The notes beneath the pieces are model-generated. The model was not told where the DNA came from, did no database searches, and saw nothing but the letters and a program-made list of their open reading frames with translations. A DNA stretch of 64,000 bases, from assembly GCA_963817375.1 (NCBI GenBank), contig CAWFOB010000005.1:372001-436000 (forward strand), read 5' to 3'. The position numbers and the translations under genes were made by a program. Of this stretch, positions 60,616-64,000 are shown in pieces (the stretch's first letter is position 1; the number at the start of each line of letters is the position of its first letter). This DNA comes from JACVRM01 sp963817375. GTDB taxonomy: Bacteria; Actinomycetota; Thermoleophilia; Gaiellales; Gaiellaceae.

Positions 60616-61433
60616 GCCGCGGCCGCCTCGAGCTGCGCGATGGTCACGCGCTCTACCTCGCCGAGCGGCAGCTGGAGGAACCGCTGGCCGAGCCGCTCGA
60701 AGGTCTCGGGGTCGCCGGTGGTCAGGAAGCGCGTCGTGCCCTCGCGGCTCTCGTCGTTGGAGATGCGCTTGCGCGCGAGCGTCTCGGCCACCTCGCGGGC
60801 GGTCTCCTCGGCCGAGAAGACGAGCGTGACGCCGCGGCCGAAGACACGCTGGAAGATCGGCCGGATGTGCGGGTAGTGCGTGCACCCGAGGATGACCGTG
60901 TCGCAGCCGGCTTCCTTGATCGGCTCGGCGTACTCGCGCACCGCCTCGATCGTCGCCTCGCCGAACGGGTCGTCGCTCTCGATCAGCGGGACGAGCTTGG
61001 GGCAGGCGACGGCGTGCAGGCGGACGCCGGCGTCGAGCGCGTGCACCAGCGCCGCGTAGCGACCGGCCTCGACGGTCGCCTCGGTGGCGAGCAGGCCGAT
61101 GTCCCGGTTGCGGGTCGTCTGCACGGCGGTGTGCGCCTCAGGCGTGATGACGCCGACGACGGGCACGGACAGCGCCTCCTGGAGCCCGGGCAGCGCCGCC
61201 GACGTGGCCGCGTTGCACGCGACAAGGATCAGCTTCACGCCCTCGCCCTCGAGGTAGCCGCCGATCTCGTGCGCGAAGCGCCGGATCTCCGGCAGGGGAC
61301 GCGGCCCGTACGGCAGGCGCGCGAGGTCGCCCAGGTAGACGAAATCCTCGTGCGGCATCGTCACGAGGCATTCGTGCAGCACCGTGAGGCCGCCCATCCC
61401 GGAGTCGAAGACGCCGACGGGGCGCGTATCCAC
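60612..61433 (-). CDS. murI: glutamate racemase
   Basis: Makes D-glutamate for peptidoglycan. The 273-residue protein shows VGVFDSGMGGLTVLHECL, VYLGDLARLPYGPRP, KLILVACNAATSAALP (first catalytic Cys), GVITPEAHTAVQTT and TVILGCTHYPHIRP (second catalytic Cys). It heads the rph-mgtC-rdgB run. Palindrome copy 4 lies 28 bp upstream in the divergent region with DUF72. Confidence 0.95.
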   Translation of the reverse strand: MDTRPVGVFDSGMGGLTVLHECLVTMPHEDFVYLGDLARLPYGPRPLPEIRRFAHEIGGYLEGEGVKLILVACNAATSAALPGLQEALSVPVVGVITPEAHTAVQTTRNRDIGLLATEATVEAGRYAALVHALDAGVRLHAVACPKLVPLIESDDPFGEATIEAVREYAEPIKEAGCDTVILGCTHYPHIRPIFQRVFGRGVTLVFSAEETAREVAETLARKRISNDESREGTTRFLTTGDPETFERLGQRFLQLPLGEVERVTIAQLEAAAA

Positions 61434-61461
61434 GGCTCGATTCTAGAGCCGTCACCCGAGG

Positions 61462-61484
61462 GTTAGTGGCTGACAGCCACTAAC
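61462..61484. repeat. dispersed 23-nt palindrome, copy 4
   Basis: Perfect copy with arms GTTAGTGGCTG and CAGCCACTAAC around A. Two flanking GG/CC pairs lengthen the dyad to 13 bp per arm. Unlike the others it lies between divergent genes (murI and DUF72), which argues against a pure terminator role. Confidence 0.93.
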
Positions 61485-61525
61485 CCCCGCAGGTCGGGGG
61501 GTCCGCGGGTTCGTATGCTGCCGAG

Positions 61526-62446
61526 GTGGCCGCCGAGATCCGCGTGGGCACGTGCTCCTGGGCAGACGAGGCGCTGGCCAAGGCTTTCTACCCGCCGGGC
61601 CTGCCGGCGGGGGAGCGGCTCGGGTGGTACGCCGAGCACTTCGACACGGTGGAGGTCGACTCGACCTACTACCGCCTGCCCGCCGAGGACATGGTTCGGC
61701 GCTGGGCCGAGCGGACGCCCGACGACTTCGTCATGCACGTGAAGGCGTTCGGCGTCATGACACGGCACCCCGTGAAGGCAGACCAGCTGCCGCCCGACCT
61801 GCGCGACGAGGCGCCGGTCGACGACCGCGGCCGCGTCGACCGCCCCTCGCGCGAGTTCCGGGGGGAGATCTTCCGCCGCTTCCACGAGGCGCTCGAGCCG
61901 CTGCGGAGCGCCGGCAAGCTCGGCGGGATCCTGCTCCAGTTCCCGCCGTACGTCGTGCCACGCGAGTCGGCGTACGACTACCTCGAGTGGGCCGTGGGCC
62001 AGCTCGGCGGGGACGCCCCTCTGGTCGAGTTCCGGCACCGCGCCTGGTACGAGGGCGACCAGCTGCCCGAGACGCTGTCGCTGCTCGAGCGCCTCGGGGC
62101 CGCGCATGTGGTCGTCGACGCACCCCAGGTCGAGGCGAAGAACGTGCCGCCGACGGTGCTCGCCGTGACGGCGCCGCTCACCTACACGCGCTTCCACGGG
62201 CGCAACGCAGGAACGTGGAACGTTCGCGGCACGAGCGCCTCCGAGCGCTTCGACTACCTCTACTCGGAGGACGAGCTACGCGAATGGGCCGACCAGCTCC
62301 GCGAGCTCGCCGGCCAGGCCGAGCAGGCGTTTGCGGTCTTCAACAACAACAACCGCAGCCCAGGCCCCGGCGGCGCGCCCGTCGCGCAGGCGGCCTGGAA
62401 CGCGGACATGCTGAAGCGGCTGCTCGCCGAGCAACCTGTCGGCTAG
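61526..62446 (+). CDS. DUF72 family protein
   Basis: The 306-residue protein from GTG 61526 has EIRVGTCSWADEALAKAFYPPG, AEHFDTVEVDSTYYRLP, KLGGILLQFPPYV, PLVEFRHRAWYEG, the THRFHG-like YTRFHGRNAGTWN and the terminal FAVFNNNNRSPG. This TIM-barrel family (YecE) is widespread; its enzyme role is unknown. It overlaps the hydrolase gene by 4 bp. Confidence 0.9.
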   Translation: MAAEIRVGTCSWADEALAKAFYPPGLPAGERLGWYAEHFDTVEVDSTYYRLPAEDMVRRWAERTPDDFVMHVKAFGVMTRHPVKADQLPPDLRDEAPVDDRGRVDRPSREFRGEIFRRFHEALEPLRSAGKLGGILLQFPPYVVPRESAYDYLEWAVGQLGGDAPLVEFRHRAWYEGDQLPETLSLLERLGAAHVVVDAPQVEAKNVPPTVLAVTAPLTYTRFHGRNAGTWNVRGTSASERFDYLYSEDELREWADQLRELAGQAEQAFAVFNNNNRSPGPGGAPVAQAAWNADMLKRLLAEQPVG

Positions 62447-63060
62447 ACCGAGCCGACGAAGTCGAGCAGCACGCCGTTGAACTCCTCCGGCTGCTCGACG
62501 GAGACGAGGTGGCCCGCGCCCGGGAAGACCTCGACGCGGCCCAGCGGCGCCAGCGCCGCGAGCTGCCGCGCCTCGTCGACCGAGAGCACGTCGTCGGCCC
62601 CGCCGACGGCCACGATCAGCGGGCCGGCGAACGCGCGCACCACGCCGGTGCGGTCCGGGCGGTCGCGCAATGCCGCCGTCGCGGCGGCGAGCTCCGGCGC
62701 GGTCGCGGTCGTGTCCATGCCCGGCGGGACGGCACCGTCGCCCAGCAAGGTGATCAGCGCCTCACGGTCGCGCCGCCGCTCGGGCGAGTCGGCACCTGCC
62801 CGCGCCCCGGCGAGCAGCAGCCCGCGAACTCGCTCCGGCGCCCGCGCCGCCATGGCCAGCCCGGTGTAGCCGCCCATCGAGGCGCCGACCACGATCAGCG
62901 GGCCGTCGACGTCGTCCAGGATCCCGGCCGCCCAGCGGTCGAGCGACGGGCCGCGGCCGTAGAGCCGCGGCGCCACGACGTCGCGGCCCTCGAGCGCTGC
63001 GATCTGCGGGTCCCACATCCGCTCGTCGAGCGGGAACGCGTGCAGGAGCACGACGGTCAT
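62443..63060 (-). CDS. alpha/beta hydrolase
   Basis: The 205-residue protein starts TVVLLHAFPLDERMWDPQI (oxyanion region) and has the nucleophile elbow VVGASMGGYTGLAMAARAP and a late VGGADDVLSVDEA and PGAGHLVSVEQPEEF giving Asp and His. It resembles small RsbQ/PcaD-like hydrolases. The substrate is unknown. It follows the acetyltransferase gene after 9 bp. Confidence 0.88.
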   Translation of the reverse strand: MTVVLLHAFPLDERMWDPQIAALEGRDVVAPRLYGRGPSLDRWAAGILDDVDGPLIVVGASMGGYTGLAMAARAPERVRGLLLAGARAGADSPERRRDREALITLLGDGAVPPGMDTTATAPELAAATAALRDRPDRTGVVRAFAGPLIVAVGGADDVLSVDEARQLAALAPLGRVEVFPGAGHLVSVEQPEEFNGVLLDFVGSV

Positions 63061-63069
63061 ATGTGCTCC

Positions 63070-64000
63070 TCAGTGCGCGACGATGATCGCCTCGGGGTCG
63101 GCCTTCGCCTCGGCGAAGGACCGCGGGGGCTCGAGCCCCAGGACGCCGGCGAGCTGCTCGGCGAGCTCGGGCGCCGGCGGCAGGTCGGCGTCCGACTCGG
63201 CGACACGGGCGACCGCACGGATCTGCGCCGGCTCGGCCCCGGTCAGCCGTCCGAGCACGGTCGGGTTCGCGCGCAGCGCGACGGCGTCGCCCGGTGCGAT
63301 CGGCCCGTAGGCGCCCGGCACGGACAGGTACTCGTCGAGCAGCGCGCCGCGCTCGTAGGCGGCGAGCCGCACGAAGCGGCCGCGCTCGACCGCAAGCGCG
63401 ATCACGACCGAGCCGGTGACGTTCGAGAGCTCCCGCGCCAGCTGCCCGACCAGCTCGGGCTCGCGCTCCCAGACCTCGTCGGTGACGGAGATCCAGCCGT
63501 TCCGGGGCGCCGAGACGACGGTCGCCTGGGAGCGGAACAGCCGCGGGACGAAGCGCCCGACGTCCGCGGCGATCGCAGCCTGGTCGTCGGTCTGTGCGAT
63601 CACCGCGCCCACCGTCGCGCCTGCCGGCGCCTGGCCGCCCGCGCGCTGCGCGAGCGTCTCGACGGGCACGGCAGCGACGACCTGGCCGTCCTCGAAGCCG
63701 AGCCGCTCGTAGAACACGCGCGCCGGCCGGTTCGACGTCGCCACGTTCAGGCTGACCCAGCGCGCGCCGAGCTCGCGCGCCCGCGCGGCGACCTCGGCCA
63801 TCAGGCGCGTGCCGAGCCCGCTCCCGCGCGCGTCGGGGCGGACGTACACATCGGTGACGTGCGAGCGCTCGCCGCGCAGTGCGGTCGCGAATGCGAAGCC
63901 GGCCGGCCCCGCGTCGTCCTCGGCGATCAGGGCGACACCCTCGGCCGCGTGACGGCGGAGGTCGGCCCAGGCCTCGTCCCAGGTCTCAGGCTCGAAGCCC
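63070..64000 (-). CDS. GNAT acetyltransferase with C-terminal extension, N-terminus cut by window edge
   Basis: The visible part reads from GFEPETWDEAWADLRR at the edge, through the GNAT acetyl-CoA loop VRPDARGSGLGTRLMAEVAARA and NVATSNRPARVFYERLGF. About 170 further residues follow (DDQAAIAADVGRFVPRLFRS, VIALAVERGRFVRLAAYERG, LAEQLAGVLGLEPP), not part of a standard GNAT fold. The second domain is unknown to me and may sense or bind the substrate. At least 309 residues. Confidence 0.75.
   Translation of the reverse strand, partial: GFEPETWDEAWADLRRHAAEGVALIAEDDAGPAGFAFATALRGERSHVTDVYVRPDARGSGLGTRLMAEVAARARELGARWVSLNVATSNRPARVFYERLGFEDGQVVAAVPVETLAQRAGGQAPAGATVGAVIAQTDDQAAIAADVGRFVPRLFRSQATVVSAPRNGWISVTDEVWEREPELVGQLARELSNVTGSVVIALAVERGRFVRLAAYERGALLDEYLSVPGAYGPIAPGDAVALRANPTVLGRLTGAEPAQIRAVARVAESDADLPPAPELAEQLAGVLGLEPPRSFAEAKADPEAIIVAH

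Noticed and set aside
14882..61484. The four 23-nt palindromes as simple factor-independent terminators
   Set aside because: None has a U-tract, the symmetric centre allows only a small loop, and copy 4 sits between divergent genes.
14882..61484. Palindromes as a CRISPR array
   Set aside because: The copies are 8-25 kb apart with genes between them and no spacers or cas genes.
61463..62197. Minus-strand frame opposite the DUF72 gene
   Set aside because: Composition is shadow-like and the DUF72 frame has complete family motifs.

Overview
The window is high-GC, gene-dense bacterial chromosome. Codon use, GTG starts, two ECF sigma systems, ergothioneine genes and a CtaG-type oxidase assembly factor suggest an actinobacterium, perhaps of the Thermoleophilia (Gaiellales/Solirubrobacterales) side. 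That placement is inference: there is no rRNA and no search was possible. Most genes are housekeeping. Between them lie small mobile or nuclease-type genes, two likely selenoprotein genes and a dispersed palindromic repeat.

Layout. 0-9.3 kb: partial membrane protein, LAGLIDADG-like gene beside tRNA-Gly, ctaG, a repeat-bearing surface protein, tRNA-Pro overlapped by an HNH gene, a response regulator with a five-GAF sensor kinase, ispH, and a REP-type transposase. 9.3-17.4 kb: ileS, thioredoxin, lipid kinase-like, Nudix, cNMP-binding, glutaredoxin-like, beta-lactamase-like, RidA and a GCS2 ligase; many of these are cut by small deletions. 17.7-24.6 kb: secreted propeller protein, ECF sigma with a membrane partner, selenocysteine peroxiredoxin, GT-C-like membrane protein, VOC protein, phosphoesterase, fabI. 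24.6-36.3 kb: subtilase, SDR, SelW-like selenoprotein with a methyltransferase, a membrane-anchored sigma/anti-sigma fusion, then the acpS-nnrDE-alr operon. 36.3-41.7 kb: egtD-egtB with a divergent ATP-grasp gene, and transporters. 41.7-47.5 kb: glmS, glmM, rpsI-rplM, MFS, UDG-like. 47.5-64 kb: PLD, nitroreductase, DedA, guaA-guaB, pfkB-dacA-pyrF-hup-pyrE, YihY, mgtC-rdgB, murI-rph, DUF72, hydrolase, GNAT.

The genes group into wall precursor supply (glmS, glmM, alr, murI, dacA), nucleotide synthesis and clean-up (guaA, guaB, pyrE, pyrF, rdgB, Nudix), thiol redox chemistry (thioredoxin, glutaredoxin-like, two selenoproteins, egtB/egtD, possible gamma-Glu-Cys ligase) and envelope signalling (two ECF systems, GAF kinase).

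Caution on quality. About twenty genes are broken by 1-2 nt losses. Nearly every one I reconstructed is the loss of one CG/GC unit from a CGCG/GCGC tract. Restoring it gives normal family sequence, so I treat these genes as intact genes in imperfect sequence, not as pseudogenes.
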